Shown here: positions 1 to 9,141 of the stretch, piece after piece
Position numbering within the stretch: position 1 is the first letter of the stretch
Layout: the number at the start of each line of letters is the position of its first letter
The notes under the pieces: generated by a model
Databases searched by the model: none
What the model saw: only the letters and a program-made list of their open reading frames with translations
Told to the model about the DNA's origin: nothing
Origin: an uncultured Granulosicoccaceae bacterium
Lineage (GTDB): Bacteria; Pseudomonadota; Gammaproteobacteria; Granulosicoccales; Granulosicoccaceae
Direction: 5' to 3'
DNA: 49,584 bases
Assembly: GCA_938007995.1 (NCBI GenBank)
Contig: CALLLW010000021.1
Span: 1 to 49,584, forward strand
Made by a program: the position numbers and the translations under genes

Positions 1-63
1 GTCTAGCTGCTCTTCGGCGCTCGCAAGTTCTTCTCGAATCGATGTGGTGTTGACGCTGGGCAC
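1..63 (-). CDS. Possible 5' end of a gene running off the left edge
   Basis: A minus-strand reading frame opens with GTG at 63-61 and stays open to the window edge (21 codons, beginning MPSVNTTSIREELASAEEQL). The predicted residues are charged and helix-forming, resembling a coiled-coil start. It vaguely recalls the first residues of some IS66-type transposases, but that is memory of a short motif and not a demonstrated match. No strong Shine-Dalgarno sequence precedes the GTG. It may be a chance open frame, because only 63 bases are visible. Confidence 0.25.
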   Translation of the reverse strand, partial: MPSVNTTSIREELASAEEQLD

Positions 64-214
64 AACTCATGTTGCAGTACAACTGTTACTGATAAAAGCT
101 TGTTTACTCAATTGACATGTGGCAAGGGGGTGAGCAGTTACTCATTTGGTTGCTTGCAGTTTTGGTAGTATGGGTGGTTTCTTCGTCATTGATGAGACCA
201 CACATCTTTTTTAC

Positions 215-1126
215 ATGGGCCAGTTAAGCGGCAGATCTATTCGTACATTCGTACTGCGACAAGGACGTCTGACTGAAGGTCAGCAGCGCAGCCTTGATAT
301 GTACTGGGGTCAGTTCGGTATTGATGTTAATGCCGGAGCTGAGGATGCTTTGCCTGAGGTGGCGTCCAAGCCGGTAGTCGATTCGGCAAAGGCCGGGTCG
401 GCGATTACCGACACTGGTGGAAACGGCATTGGCGGCAACGACACTGGCAGCAAAGACACTGGCAGCAAAGAAACTGGCGTTATCGACGCTGGCAATAAAA
501 CCGTTGACGCAGCTGTTCGTGTGGTACGGGATGAATCGCTAACGGTGGAGCGCATAGATCCGCATGCTCAATTCAATCAACAGCATCCATTGTGGATGGA
601 AATTGGTATCGGCAATGGCGATGCTCTGGTGCATATGGCATCGCACAGCCCCGCGGTAAATTTTTTAGGCGTCGAGGTACATCTTCCTGGTATCGGTCAT
701 GCGCTGGGTGAAATCGCTGAAGCCGAATTAAGTAACGTGAGATTGATTCGCTACGATGTCGTCGATTTGATTGAGCACTACCTGCAACCGGCAAGTGTTG
801 ATCGAGTGCTGATTTTCTTTCCGGATCCGTGGCATAAAACCCGGCATCACAAAAGACGACTGGTCAATACGAGGTTCCTCGATATGCTCGCCCGACTGTT
901 AACCCCTGCTGGAATGATTCACTTTGCCAGTGACTGGGTACCCTACGCTGAGCAGGTGCAGCAGATGGTGACGGAACACCCGCGGTTTGAGTTGATGCCA
1001 GCAGGTGATGAGTTGAACTCTGTTGTTCAACTACGGCCCGAAACTCATTTTGAGCGGCGCGGTCTGAAACTCGGGCATCGGGTGACGGATCTTGTGATCA
1101 GAAAAAGAGTCGACGATAGCAATTAA
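215..1126 (+). CDS. trmB: tRNA (guanine-N7-)-methyltransferase TrmB, with low-complexity insert
   Basis: SAM-dependent enzyme that makes m7G46 in the variable loop of tRNA. The N-terminal RSIRTFVLRQGRLTEGQQ matches the usual start of TrmB. The SAM-binding loop EIGIGNGDAL, the acidic segment FLGVEVH, the signature FFPDPWHKTRHHKRRLVN and the C-terminal ETHFERRGLKLGHRVTDLVI follow in family order. I chose the ATG at 215 because homology begins there. The frame extends upstream to an ATG at 170 and a TTG at 146, and no start has a convincing ribosome-binding site. At 303 residues it is about 60-70 longer than typical TrmB. The excess is a Gly/Asp/Thr/Ser/Lys-rich insert (roughly residues 35-95) between the N-terminal motif and the Rossmann core, partly encoded by a 15-bp tandem repeat. 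Confidence 0.9.
   Translation: MGQLSGRSIRTFVLRQGRLTEGQQRSLDMYWGQFGIDVNAGAEDALPEVASKPVVDSAKAGSAITDTGGNGIGGNDTGSKDTGSKETGVIDAGNKTVDAAVRVVRDESLTVERIDPHAQFNQQHPLWMEIGIGNGDALVHMASHSPAVNFLGVEVHLPGIGHALGEIAEAELSNVRLIRYDVVDLIEHYLQPASVDRVLIFFPDPWHKTRHHKRRLVNTRFLDMLARLLTPAGMIHFASDWVPYAEQVQQMVTEHPRFELMPAGDELNSVVQLRPETHFERRGLKLGHRVTDLVIRKRVDDSN
440..478 (+). repeat. 15-bp tandem repeat inside trmB insert
   Basis: The unit gacactggcagcaaa occurs at 440-454 and 455-469, followed by a partial third copy (gaaactggc, 470-478). It encodes DTGSK-DTGSK-ETG. Being a multiple of three, it expands the protein without breaking the frame, and probably grew by slippage. Confidence 0.85.
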
Positions 1127-1175
1127 CCTGACACTGGCAGTCGGTAGGTTGGCTCGATCAATAACTGTTAGCCGG

Positions 1176-1206
1176 AAAAATGGCACGGCAGTTGGCCGTG
1201 TTTTTG
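1176..1206 (+). terminator. Rho-independent terminator after trmB
   Basis: A six-base-pair GC-rich stem (cacggc at 1184-1189, loop agttg, gccgtg at 1195-1200) is followed directly by five T residues (1201-1205) and preceded by five A residues (1176-1180). The position, 50 bases past the trmB stop and before the pqi operon, fits a terminator separating the two units. Confidence 0.7.
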
Positions 1207-1313
1207 TAGGGATTTCGATTGGTTCTCCTTATTAGCAGTGTGTTGTGGGTCTATATGAGCTTTGCGTTGGTCCAGGTAATTGATACCCGGTTCTTTGTTG
1301 AAGAGAGTCGTCG

Positions 1314-2096
1314 GTGACTCGTTCTTCTACAGACCCCGTGTTGGCGAGCGAGCCGCGACATCCCGGTAAGCCTGCGCCGGGTGAAGCGCGGCACCACCGG
1401 CCTGTTGTCGAGACAGTGCTGTCGTCACTGGTGGCTTGTCACGAGTGCGATTTACTGCATGAGAAGGTCGAGATTGAAATCGGCGCGACTGCACGGTGTA
1501 TGCGATGTAACGCGGAGCTCTACACCCACAAAAGCTATAGCATCGACAAAGCGCTGGCCGTGGGTATGGCAGCGTTTATTATGTTTGTGATTGCCAATTG
1601 TTTTCCATTCTTAAAGATTAGCGTTTCCGGTAATACACAATCAATGTCTATTGTTTCCGCCGTGTTCGCATTGTCCGGCGACGGTCTTTGGTTGCTTGCG
1701 CTGGTCAGTTTCGGATTTATTCTGTTGTTTCCGCTGATTCGAATGGCAGGTCTGCTATATATCCTGATACCGTTGCGGTGCAACAAACGGCTCCCTGGAA
1801 TTGAGCTGGTATTTCGCACCACGGTATATCTATCTCCGTGGAGCATGATGGAAATCTATTTGTTTGGCGCCATTGTCGCGCTGGTTAAGCTTGCCGCCAT
1901 GGCGAATATTGAGCTTGGCTATTCATTTTGGGCGTTTGCGCTGTTGAACATGTTGACTGCTGCATCACTGCAAATGATTGATAAGCACAGTTTGTGGGAA
2001 ATTATTCTTCAGGCTCGTCATCGTGAACGTTTGCAGAGCGCTGAAGCCGAAGCGAGCGCTGGGGCAGGTTCCAATGCGGGAGTCAGTGCCCGATGA
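1314..2096 (+). CDS. pqiA: PqiA-domain inner-membrane protein (first half)
   Basis: Integral membrane component of a PqiABC-type system, which in Enterobacteria is linked to lipid traffic between inner and outer membranes. An N-terminal zinc ribbon is visible (CHECDLLHE, then CMRCNAELY, residues about 42-70). Four hydrophobic segments follow in the PqiA pattern, including AFIMFVIANCFPFLKISVSG and WSMMEIYLFGAIVALVKLA. The start is GTG at 1314. At 260 residues it is one PqiA module, whereas E. coli PqiA (about 417 residues) carries two in one chain. The second module here is the next gene, which overlaps this one by four bases (ATGA). Regulation is not evident from the sequence. Confidence 0.9.
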   Translation: MTRSSTDPVLASEPRHPGKPAPGEARHHRPVVETVLSSLVACHECDLLHEKVEIEIGATARCMRCNAELYTHKSYSIDKALAVGMAAFIMFVIANCFPFLKISVSGNTQSMSIVSAVFALSGDGLWLLALVSFGFILLFPLIRMAGLLYILIPLRCNKRLPGIELVFRTTVYLSPWSMMEIYLFGAIVALVKLAAMANIELGYSFWAFALLNMLTAASLQMIDKHSLWEIILQARHRERLQSAEAEASAGAGSNAGVSAR

Positions 2097-2842
2097 TGAC
2101 TGCAGCGCAATGTGGACTGGTTGCCTGTCCCGCGTGTGGCACTATCACCCGACTCTCTGTTGAGCAGTTCGATAAACCGCCGAAGTGTCAGCTGTGCTAT
2201 GCACGACTACATTCTCGTAAACCTATGAGCATACAGCGCTCATGGGCGTGGTTAACGGCAGGTGTATTGGCTTATCTGCCGGCCAACTTTTACCCGATCA
2301 TGGTAACAACTGTTTTCGGTGATTCTGAACCCAACACAATAATTGGTGGTTTTTTTGTACTCTGGAATATGGAGTCTTATCTGATTGCGATCGTGGTGTT
2401 TTTGGCAAGCGTGGTGGTGCCGGTACTAAAGTTTATCGCTGTTTCATATCTGCTGATCTCTATACAAAAGCGTTTCAAACATAGTCGCTATGATCGAACA
2501 AAGCTTTTCCGCATGACCGAGTTTATCGGACGCTGGTCGATGATTGATGTCTTTGTTGTCGCCATTCTTGCGGCTCTGGTTCAGATTGGCTCGGTGGCGC
2601 AAATCAATCCCGGTGTCGGGGCCACTGCCTTTGGTGCCACAGTAATTTTTACTATGTTGTCAGCACTGGCGCTTGATTCAAGGTTGTTATGGGACGAAAA
2701 GGCAGGTGCGCACAGTCGCGCCCGTGGCCATACAGATAGTCATACCCGTAATCGTGCTCATGGCCTGTCTGGTGATTATCGTTTTGATAATCGATCGATG
2801 CCGGAGACTAACCGGGCGCTGGCGGGCCAGTCAGATGAGTGA
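2093..2842 (+). CDS. pqiA: PqiA-domain inner-membrane protein (second half)
   Basis: Second single-module PqiA protein, 249 residues. A zinc ribbon is seen at the N-terminus (CPACGTITRL, then CQLCYARLHSRKP), followed by the conserved SWAWLTAGVLAYLPANFYPI helix and three further hydrophobic helices, with RWSMIDVFVVAILAALVQIG matching the equivalent WSM(M/I) helix of the gene before. The ATG at 2093 overlaps the upstream stop, and its own stop overlaps the start of pqiB, so translation is probably coupled. The hydrophilic C-terminal tail, rich in His, Arg and Asn, is not typical and has no recognised function. Confidence 0.9.
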   Translation: MMTAAQCGLVACPACGTITRLSVEQFDKPPKCQLCYARLHSRKPMSIQRSWAWLTAGVLAYLPANFYPIMVTTVFGDSEPNTIIGGFFVLWNMESYLIAIVVFLASVVVPVLKFIAVSYLLISIQKRFKHSRYDRTKLFRMTEFIGRWSMIDVFVVAILAALVQIGSVAQINPGVGATAFGATVIFTMLSALALDSRLLWDEKAGAHSRARGHTDSHTRNRAHGLSGDYRFDNRSMPETNRALAGQSDE

Positions 2843-4544
2843 TCGCTTTCGCAGGCCAGCCCATGCCGGTGGCTCTCACAATCGACGTAGTTACGATATA
2901 GAAGCAGCGGCTCCGCTGGTGGAGAAACCATCAAAGCGCCAGGCAATCTCGGCCTACTGGCTGGTGCCGTTGTTTGCGCTGTTGCTCGGACTTTTCTTTG
3001 CCTACAACTATTACAAGGATCAGGGGCCGCTGATCTCGATTGAGTTCAATACCGCAGAAGGACTGGTGGCGGGAAAAACACCGATTCGCTATCGCGATGT
3101 AAACATTGGTACCGTTGAAACGATCACACTCAGTGATGATCTTGAGACAGTGATTGTTGAAGCACGTATGACTGCTGACTCACGCAGATATCTGAACGAC
3201 CATGCCAGGTTCTGGGTGGTGCGCCCGAGAGTAGGTGCAGGTGGGGTCTCTGGTTTAAACACTCTGCTATCCGGTGCCTACATTCAAGTGAACTCGCTGG
3301 TTGGTTCTGCGTTTCTTGATGAATTTGTAGGACTTGAAAAACCACCGTTAACTGAAGAAGGTGCGCCTGGTTTACGCATTAGTCTACAGGCCAAACAGGC
3401 GGGCCATGTGAGTATAGGGTCACCCGTTTTTTACCGGCAGGTTAAGGTGGGGCAGGTCGAAGCGCAGCGTTTTCTGCCCAATTACGAGATGGTCGAGTTC
3501 ACCATTTTTGTTGATGCGCCGCATCACAAGATCATTCGCAATATCACCAAGTTCTGGAATGTTAGCGGAGTTGCACTGAACGTTGATGCCAATGGCTTAA
3601 GTGTACGTACACCTTCGCTTGAGGGGCTGGCGCAGGGTGGCGTATCTTTCGATATTATCGAAGAGTACGAATTCCCCTATCAGGTTGAAGGTGGGCATGT
3701 GTTTACCTTGCATGAATCTTATGAAGCGGCCCGGGAAGATACAGTTGAGCTGTCCAGTTCATCCCGGTACGAATACGTCACCTACTTTGATGGCTCTGTT
3801 CGTGGACTCTCACCCGGTGCACCGGTGGAGTTTAAGGGTGTGCAGATAGGACGTGTTACTGATATCAAACTAATGTATGAAGAAGCGACACAGTCGGTGC
3901 GTGTGCCGGTTTATTTCGAGTTTCAGCCAGAGCGATTGTTTGGTGTGCGGGGATTTAACTCTGCGGCAGTGAATACCGCAGTCGCCAGTGGTCTGCAGGC
4001 AAAACTGCACGTTGGTAATTTGCTCACTGGCCAATTGTTTGTTTCTCTTGAGCCATCGGCTGATGGAGCGGTGCCACTGGCCTTAAACGAAGACGACATC
4101 CCGATATTACCCAGCGTTAAATCAGATCTTGATCAGGTAACCGAAGGTGTTCAACAGGCACTTGCGAAAATTAACCAACTGCCACTCGAAGACCTGGTGT
4201 TAAACGCAAGTGCTACCATTGCTGAGGCCAAGCAGCTGGTGACTGATATCAATGCACTGGGGTTTGCCGGTAGAGTAGACAGCACGATTGGTTCTGCTGA
4301 TGTTGCGGTAAAAGAGTTTGCGAAGCTTGCAAGCGGTATGCGTACAGACCTGAACCAGTTAACCGGTCAGATGCAGGTTTTGGTTAATACGGCAGATGAG
4401 TCCTTTGAGGGCATTGCACCTGATTCTCCACTTTACTATAACCTGCTCAATACACTGAGAGATTTGCAACAGGCAGCGCGTGCAGTGCTTGCTGTCTCTG
4501 AATCAGTCGAGAAAAAACCTGAGGAATTTCTTTTTGGTAAATAG
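2835..4544 (+). CDS. pqiB: PqiB-type MCE protein, three MCE domains
   Basis: Membrane-anchored periplasmic protein; PqiB homologues form stacked MCE rings that span the periplasm and carry lipids. A hydrophobic anchor lies near residues 41-58 (YWLVPLFALLLGLFFAY). Three MCE domains follow: one from about 66 (IEFNTAEGLVAGKTPIRYRD), one from about 180 (GSPVFYRQVKVGQVE) and one near 310 (LSPGAPVEFKGVQIGRV). A helical C-terminal region fits the PqiB needle. I chose the ATG at 2835, which overlaps the previous stop; an open frame extends further upstream but only shadows pqiA. The 569 residues are close to E. coli PqiB (about 546). Confidence 0.93.
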   Translation: MSDRFRRPAHAGGSHNRRSYDIEAAAPLVEKPSKRQAISAYWLVPLFALLLGLFFAYNYYKDQGPLISIEFNTAEGLVAGKTPIRYRDVNIGTVETITLSDDLETVIVEARMTADSRRYLNDHARFWVVRPRVGAGGVSGLNTLLSGAYIQVNSLVGSAFLDEFVGLEKPPLTEEGAPGLRISLQAKQAGHVSIGSPVFYRQVKVGQVEAQRFLPNYEMVEFTIFVDAPHHKIIRNITKFWNVSGVALNVDANGLSVRTPSLEGLAQGGVSFDIIEEYEFPYQVEGGHVFTLHESYEAAREDTVELSSSSRYEYVTYFDGSVRGLSPGAPVEFKGVQIGRVTDIKLMYEEATQSVRVPVYFEFQPERLFGVRGFNSAAVNTAVASGLQAKLHVGNLLTGQLFVSLEPSADGAVPLALNEDDIPILPSVKSDLDQVTEGVQQALAKINQLPLEDLVLNASATIAEAKQLVTDINALGFAGRVDSTIGSADVAVKEFAKLASGMRTDLNQLTGQMQVLVNTADESFEGIAPDSPLYYNLLNTLRDLQQAARAVLAVSESVEKKPEEFLFGK

Positions 4545-5160
4545 AAGCGCACACCGTGTTGCTTTGCTCGCAGCAGTTTTTATCTGGCTGGGTGGTTGTA
4601 TCAATACACCGTTGCCTGACTACTACGTGCTGACACCAGAGCCAGGTGAGTTATCTGCAGCGCAGTTTCGTGACAACACTGAAGTAGCCGAGCTTGCGAT
4701 TGGTGTCGGGCCTATTACTATTCCTGAAACGGTTAATCGTGCAAATATTGTCACACCGTTAGACTCTAACAAGCTTGAGGTGGCGGAGTTTCATCGCTGG
4801 AGTGAGCCGTTAATCGAGAATATCTCGAGAGTCTTGATAACCAATGTTGCTGATCGGTTGGGGGTAAATAAACTCTATGCCTATCCGTGGTTGCGCACCG
4901 AAATAGATAACATTGCAAGAATCGATATTCTGCAGATGACGGGTACGCTGCGTGAGGAAGTTTATCTGCAGGTGCGCTGGCAGATACTGACCGGTGATAA
5001 ACCTTACCAATTGCTTGAAACACGAATTACAGAATATCGCAAGATTGTCAGAGGTGTTGGTTATTCAGCGCTGGTAGCTGCTTACAGCGAGGCCTATGCT
5101 GCATTGTCTGATGATATTGCGCGCGCCGTTGTGGAACTAAACGGAGTTGCCGGGAGCTAA
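4534..5160 (+). CDS. pqiC: PqiC-type ABC-transport auxiliary lipoprotein
   Basis: Outer-membrane lipoprotein partner of PqiB (DUF330/ABC_trans_aux family). I chose the TTG at 4534: it overlaps the end of pqiB, has a GAGG ribosome-binding sequence at 4521-4524, and gives a compact signal peptide ending in lipobox LGGC with the lipidated Cys at residue 22. The mature start reads CINTPLPDYYVLTPEPG, and the Y-Y-x-L segment is typical of the family. Later motifs VGPITIPETVNRANIVT and FHRWSEPLIENISRVL match the family core. An in-frame ATG at 4480 would put a long charged leader before the signal peptide and is less likely. Fourth and last gene of the pqi operon. Confidence 0.9.
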   Translation: MVNRSAHRVALLAAVFIWLGGCINTPLPDYYVLTPEPGELSAAQFRDNTEVAELAIGVGPITIPETVNRANIVTPLDSNKLEVAEFHRWSEPLIENISRVLITNVADRLGVNKLYAYPWLRTEIDNIARIDILQMTGTLREEVYLQVRWQILTGDKPYQLLETRITEYRKIVRGVGYSALVAAYSEAYAALSDDIARAVVELNGVAGS

Positions 5161-5492
5161 TCCGTCGATCACACCCGGCCGGTTTATCAGGCCCGTGCTG
5201 TTAATCATACCTGTGCTATTGATCAAGCAGGTGCGGCACTGGATTGCTGCTAACCGCTGCTGAAATCTATGGGCGCAGCATCACAAGATCTGCAAATCGC
5301 TGGCAAAATGCTCCAATCATGAGCTGCGCATTTTGTTTGAATTTTCCCGCTGTTACGTTCGCTTGCGACTCTTTTTACCACGGCGCAGACTTCTAGTGTC
5401 GTTCTGTCGTAAGCGGTAGAATGAACACTGCGGTCGCCTGCCGATGCAGGTTACCATTTTAAATGTTCAGCACTTGCTTATGACGAGGCACC
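5161..5492. other. Intergenic region, no gene seen
   Basis: Between pqiC and the aminotransferase gene. No open frame with family features, no RNA gene and no convincing terminator hairpin was found. It presumably holds the promoter of the aminotransferase gene, but no clear -35/-10 pair stands out. Confidence 0.5.
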
Positions 5493-6854
5493 ATGCAAAA
5501 CCTGCACAACTCGAATGCCCATCTTCAGGAGCTCGATGCTCGTCATCACCTGCATCCCTTTACTCATGCACCGTCATTGGCAAAGCGTGGTGCACGTGTA
5601 ATATCGAAGGCCGAAGGGGTTTATCTGTGGGATGTTGAGGGCAATCAGTTTCTCGATGCCATGGCGGGTCTCTGGTGCGTTAACGTCGGTTATGGAAGGC
5701 AGGAAATACTTGAAGCCGTTTCCGCACAGATGCAGCAGTTGCCCTACTACAACACCTTTTTTCAAACCACACACCCACCGGTAGTAGAGCTGAGTGCAAA
5801 GGTTGCAGAGCTCACCCCCGAAGGTCTGAATCGTGTGTTCTTTTGCAGTTCCGGTTCAGAAGCTAACGACACTGTTTTGAGAATGGTGCGCCATTACTGG
5901 GCATCTGTTGGTAAGCCTGCAAAGCATATTGTTATCAGTCGTGAAAATGCCTACCACGGCAGTACCATGGCAGGTGCGAGCCTGGGTGGCATGAAACCAA
6001 TGCACAAGCAAGGTGGTTTGCCAATCGGTGGTATTGAACACATTATGCAACCGCATTGGTTTCTGCATAGTGATGAACTCTCGGAAGAGGAAGTCGGGCG
6101 TAAAGCAGCTCAGGCGCTTGAAGATAAAATAGTTGAGGTCGGTGCAGAGAATGTGGCGGCGTTTATCGGTGAACCGGTGCAAGGGGCGGGCGGGGTTATA
6201 GTGCCGCCTTCCAACTACTGGTCTTTGATTCAGGATGTATGTAACAAGTACAACATTCTGCTGGTTGCCGATGAAGTGATTTGTGGCTTTGGCAGAACCG
6301 GTAGCTGGTTTGGTAGTAATACCTTTGATATCAAACCGGATTTAATGGCAATTGCCAAAGGCTTATCGTCGGGCTATCTGCCAATAGGTGGTGTGGTGGT
6401 CAGTGATAAGGTCGCAGAAGGTCTTGATGCAGGCGGCGACTTTAACCATGGATATACCTACTCTGGTCACCCGGCTTGCGCGGCGGCGGCATTGGCTAAT
6501 ATAGAAATAATTCAGAAAGATAAAATTATCGAAAAAGTTGCAGCAACCACTGCACCGTACCTGCAGAAGAAACTTGCCGAGTTTGCAACGCATCCTAATG
6601 TTGGACAAGTGCGTGGTGTCGGCATGCTGGGCGCTTTGCAGTTGGTGCCGGGTAAAAAAGGTAAATCGCAAAAGTTTTTTGAGAAAGCGGATGAAACCGG
6701 TGTGCGCTGTCGTGAGCATTGTCTCGACAACGGGCTGGTGATGAGAGCAGTTGACGATGCCATGATACTCAGTCCTCCACTGGTCATCACCGAAGCTGAG
6801 ATCGATGAGCTTTGCGAAAAAGCATTGAAGAGCATTGATCAAACCTTTTCCTAA
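5493..6854 (+). CDS. spuC: Polyamine (putrescine/spermidine):pyruvate aminotransferase
   Basis: Class-III PLP aminotransferase, expected to move an amino group from putrescine or a related amine to pyruvate in polyamine catabolism. Across its whole length it resembles Pseudomonas SpuC: HHLHPFT, GVYLWDVEGNQFLDAMAGLW, YNTFFQTTHPPVVEL, SGSEANDTVLRMVRHYW, FIGEPVQGAGGVIVPP. The PLP-contacting Asp is D260 (LLVADEVICGFGRTG) and the Schiff-base lysine is K289 (LMAIAKGLSSGY). 453 residues, normal for the family. The start at 5493 gives an N-terminus in register with SpuC. No polyamine permease or dehydrogenase is adjacent, so the exact amine (putrescine, beta-alanine or taurine-like) is inferred from similarity only. 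Confidence 0.85.
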   Translation: MQNLHNSNAHLQELDARHHLHPFTHAPSLAKRGARVISKAEGVYLWDVEGNQFLDAMAGLWCVNVGYGRQEILEAVSAQMQQLPYYNTFFQTTHPPVVELSAKVAELTPEGLNRVFFCSSGSEANDTVLRMVRHYWASVGKPAKHIVISRENAYHGSTMAGASLGGMKPMHKQGGLPIGGIEHIMQPHWFLHSDELSEEEVGRKAAQALEDKIVEVGAENVAAFIGEPVQGAGGVIVPPSNYWSLIQDVCNKYNILLVADEVICGFGRTGSWFGSNTFDIKPDLMAIAKGLSSGYLPIGGVVVSDKVAEGLDAGGDFNHGYTYSGHPACAAAALANIEIIQKDKIIEKVAATTAPYLQKKLAEFATHPNVGQVRGVGMLGALQLVPGKKGKSQKFFEKADETGVRCREHCLDNGLVMRAVDDAMILSPPLVITEAEIDELCEKALKSIDQTFS

Positions 6855-6988
6855 CTTTTGATATAGATTTTCTCAAAACAATAACTTTTTGTTAATCAAG
6901 CCATCAGACTGACTAATTTTATGAGACGCTAGCACTCGCCCGGGGCAGGCAATCGGCCCCTCTGACTTATGCGAGCCGGATCTCCAAA

Positions 6989-7999
6989 ATGAAACACATT
7001 TCTGTTGTTAGGGCCATTGCCAAAATCGCCGCAAGGTACGCTGTAAAAATAAGATGGGTAACACTACTTATTTTACTTCCTATGTTGCTTTCATGTGTCG
7101 GAGAGGGCACCACTGTTACCGCTACTGAAGGTGTTGTTGCCCCGGTCAATGGGTCTGTTTCGGTGATCGGGGAAACCGGGATTCCAGCAGCAGAAGAAGT
7201 AACGGATGCCGGGCAAGTCGAACCGATAGTAGAGCCGCAATCAGACAGTCCGGCTCAAACACCAATCGATACGTCTGCAACATTCTTTGGTACCGAGCTG
7301 GATGTCACTGATCTGGTACTGATAACCGGCCAGTCGAATACATTGGGTGCGGGCACAGCATTTGATGCATTTCTGGATGCGCCGGATATTCAGGTGCTGG
7401 CCTACACCGATACCGGTTGGCAGATTGCTGATCTCAATCAAAGATGGGATCGCGGTTTCCCGTTGAATGATCCCAATACACCACCATCGAATAATTTTGG
7501 TCTGCACTTTGGTAAGCGCGTATCAAACAGAACATCCGGTCGGGTGGTTGGAGTTATTCTAGTCAGCTCACCGGGTAGCTCTATCAGTGACTGGGGGCCT
7601 GAGTCTGATCTGTTCAATTTTATAAGAAGTCGGGTTTCTCAGGCGATAAACGAACTTCCTTTTAAACGCCAGCTGGATGGCATTCTATGGCATCAGGGTG
7701 AATCAGACGGCGCTGATTTTGATCAGTACGGTACCGCTCTTTATGACTTGATTGAAAGATTTCGCAGTGAGCCGTGGTTCAGCAGTGACCGACCGTTTAT
7801 CTGTGGTGAAACTGCGGCGTTGCCGGTTAACAATCAATTAAGGCGCTTGAATACAGACGATGATCCCTGGACTGCCTGCGTGCAAGCGGAGGGATTGGCT
7901 GTGCTACCCGGCACTGCTCACTTTACTGCCGAGTCACTACGAACATTGGGTCAAAGATACGCTGATGCCTATCTGGAGATGTATCTTGGCATTGAGTAA
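6989..7999 (+). CDS. SGNH/acetylesterase-like lipoprotein, paralogue 1 of 5
   Basis: Predicted lipid-anchored hydrolase with a signal peptide ending in lipobox LLSC (Cys36), then a low-complexity Glu/Val/Thr spacer (residues 37-103) and an SGNH catalytic domain. Visible blocks are VLITGQSNTLG (nucleophile Ser116), the SNNFGLHFGK segment, GILWHQGESDG (residues 231-241) and the terminal GTAHFTAESLRTLGQRYADAYL with candidate catalytic His311. This pattern fits the sialate-O-acetylesterase/CE6-like (SASA) branch of SGNH hydrolases, which remove acetyl groups from carbohydrates. Substrate is unknown. First of five tandem co-directional paralogues. Confidence 0.8.
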   Translation: MKHISVVRAIAKIAARYAVKIRWVTLLILLPMLLSCVGEGTTVTATEGVVAPVNGSVSVIGETGIPAAEEVTDAGQVEPIVEPQSDSPAQTPIDTSATFFGTELDVTDLVLITGQSNTLGAGTAFDAFLDAPDIQVLAYTDTGWQIADLNQRWDRGFPLNDPNTPPSNNFGLHFGKRVSNRTSGRVVGVILVSSPGSSISDWGPESDLFNFIRSRVSQAINELPFKRQLDGILWHQGESDGADFDQYGTALYDLIERFRSEPWFSSDRPFICGETAALPVNNQLRRLNTDDDPWTACVQAEGLAVLPGTAHFTAESLRTLGQRYADAYLEMYLGIE

Positions 8000-8142
8000 C
8001 TCCCGGCTCACGTTGGTAAGTTGCCGTAGCAAGGGCAGTTAAAGGACCAGATAAGTTACAGTCTATGCATGACAAGCAGCTGTAAAACCCGACTGTCGTA
8101 TACTGCGATGCCACAATCCTGGCAGCGTCCCGGTATTTTCTC

Positions 8143-9141
8143 ATGTACGTTGTTAAAATTTCAGCTTTAATAAAAAAACGTGTAGAGACATTCAAGAGAG
8201 CGCTGATAGCAGCTGCGTTGTCTGTCACCGCAGGCCTTATGGCAAACGGGTGTTTTGATGATTCGGCTCTGCTGATAACCGGGCCGGAAACCGATCCGGA
8301 TACTCAAATACAGAATGATGAGAGTATCTCTGTAGATGCCGTCACTGATGAACAAACAAGTGCTGAAGATGTAAATGATACAGCAATCAGTGAGACTTTT
8401 AGCGTTGAGCAAAATCAGATACTGATGAGCTCTGCTGCTTCTGCATCAATTACTGAAGTGGTACTGGTGACTGGTCAGTCCAATGCGCTTGGAGCAGAAA
8501 CAGGTTATGACCCCGAGCAGGATGCACCTCACCCGGGGGCGTTTGCATTCACAGAGACCGGCTGGGAGGTTGCCGATCTCAATCAAATATGGGACCTTGG
8601 CTGGCACCCGCGCAACCATCCGGATACTGACCCGTCCAATAACTTTGGTTTCCATTTTGCGCGTACAGTGGCTGAGCGTCGGCTTGACAGAGTGATTGGT
8701 TTTATCCTTGTTACAGCGCCGGGTGCTTCAATAAGCCATTGGGATTACGAAACAGAGTTTTATCTGGAAATTCGCAATAAAGTTATCAACGCGCTGAATG
8801 AACTACCGAGTAAGGCAACGATAGATGGCATCCTGTGGCACCAGGGCGAAACCGACTGGGCTGATACGGATTTCTACAGTAATAAACTCAAAGTACTGAT
8901 CTCCAATTTTCGCGGTGAGAGCTGGTTTGGAAACAATCGTCCGTTTATCTGTGGTGAAACAGTTGAATCTCCGGTAAACAACAGGCTGATGGCTTTAAAC
9001 ACAGATGGTGATGCATGGACTGGCTGTGTAACCTCGGAAGGGGCGCAGACTTTTCTGGATGGGCTACACTTTTCTGCTGATGGTTTGCGAACAATCGGTA
9101 CCCGCTACGCAACCAAGTATTTGCAAATGACGGAACAGTAG
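8143..9141 (+). CDS. SGNH/acetylesterase-like lipoprotein, paralogue 2 of 5
   Basis: Same family as the preceding gene. Signal peptide with likely lipobox MANGC (Cys37), then a disordered acidic spacer (residues 38-104) and the catalytic domain: VVLVTGQSNALGAETGYDP (Ser113), PSNNFGFHFARTV, GILWHQGETDWAD, RPFICGETVESPVNNRL and LHFSADGLRTIGTRYATKYL. 332 residues. The spacer sequence is unlike that of paralogue 1 while the catalytic domain is clearly shared, as expected when linkers drift after duplication. The last codons and the stop are the first unit of a 12-bp tandem repeat in the following spacer. Substrate unknown. Confidence 0.8.
   Translation: MYVVKISALIKKRVETFKRALIAAALSVTAGLMANGCFDDSALLITGPETDPDTQIQNDESISVDAVTDEQTSAEDVNDTAISETFSVEQNQILMSSAASASITEVVLVTGQSNALGAETGYDPEQDAPHPGAFAFTETGWEVADLNQIWDLGWHPRNHPDTDPSNNFGFHFARTVAERRLDRVIGFILVTAPGASISHWDYETEFYLEIRNKVINALNELPSKATIDGILWHQGETDWADTDFYSNKLKVLISNFRGESWFGNNRPFICGETVESPVNNRLMALNTDGDAWTGCVTSEGAQTFLDGLHFSADGLRTIGTRYATKYLQMTEQ

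Noticed and set aside
146..214. Longer TrmB N-terminus starting at 146 or 170
   Set aside because: The extra residues do not match the family, and homology begins just after the ATG at 215.
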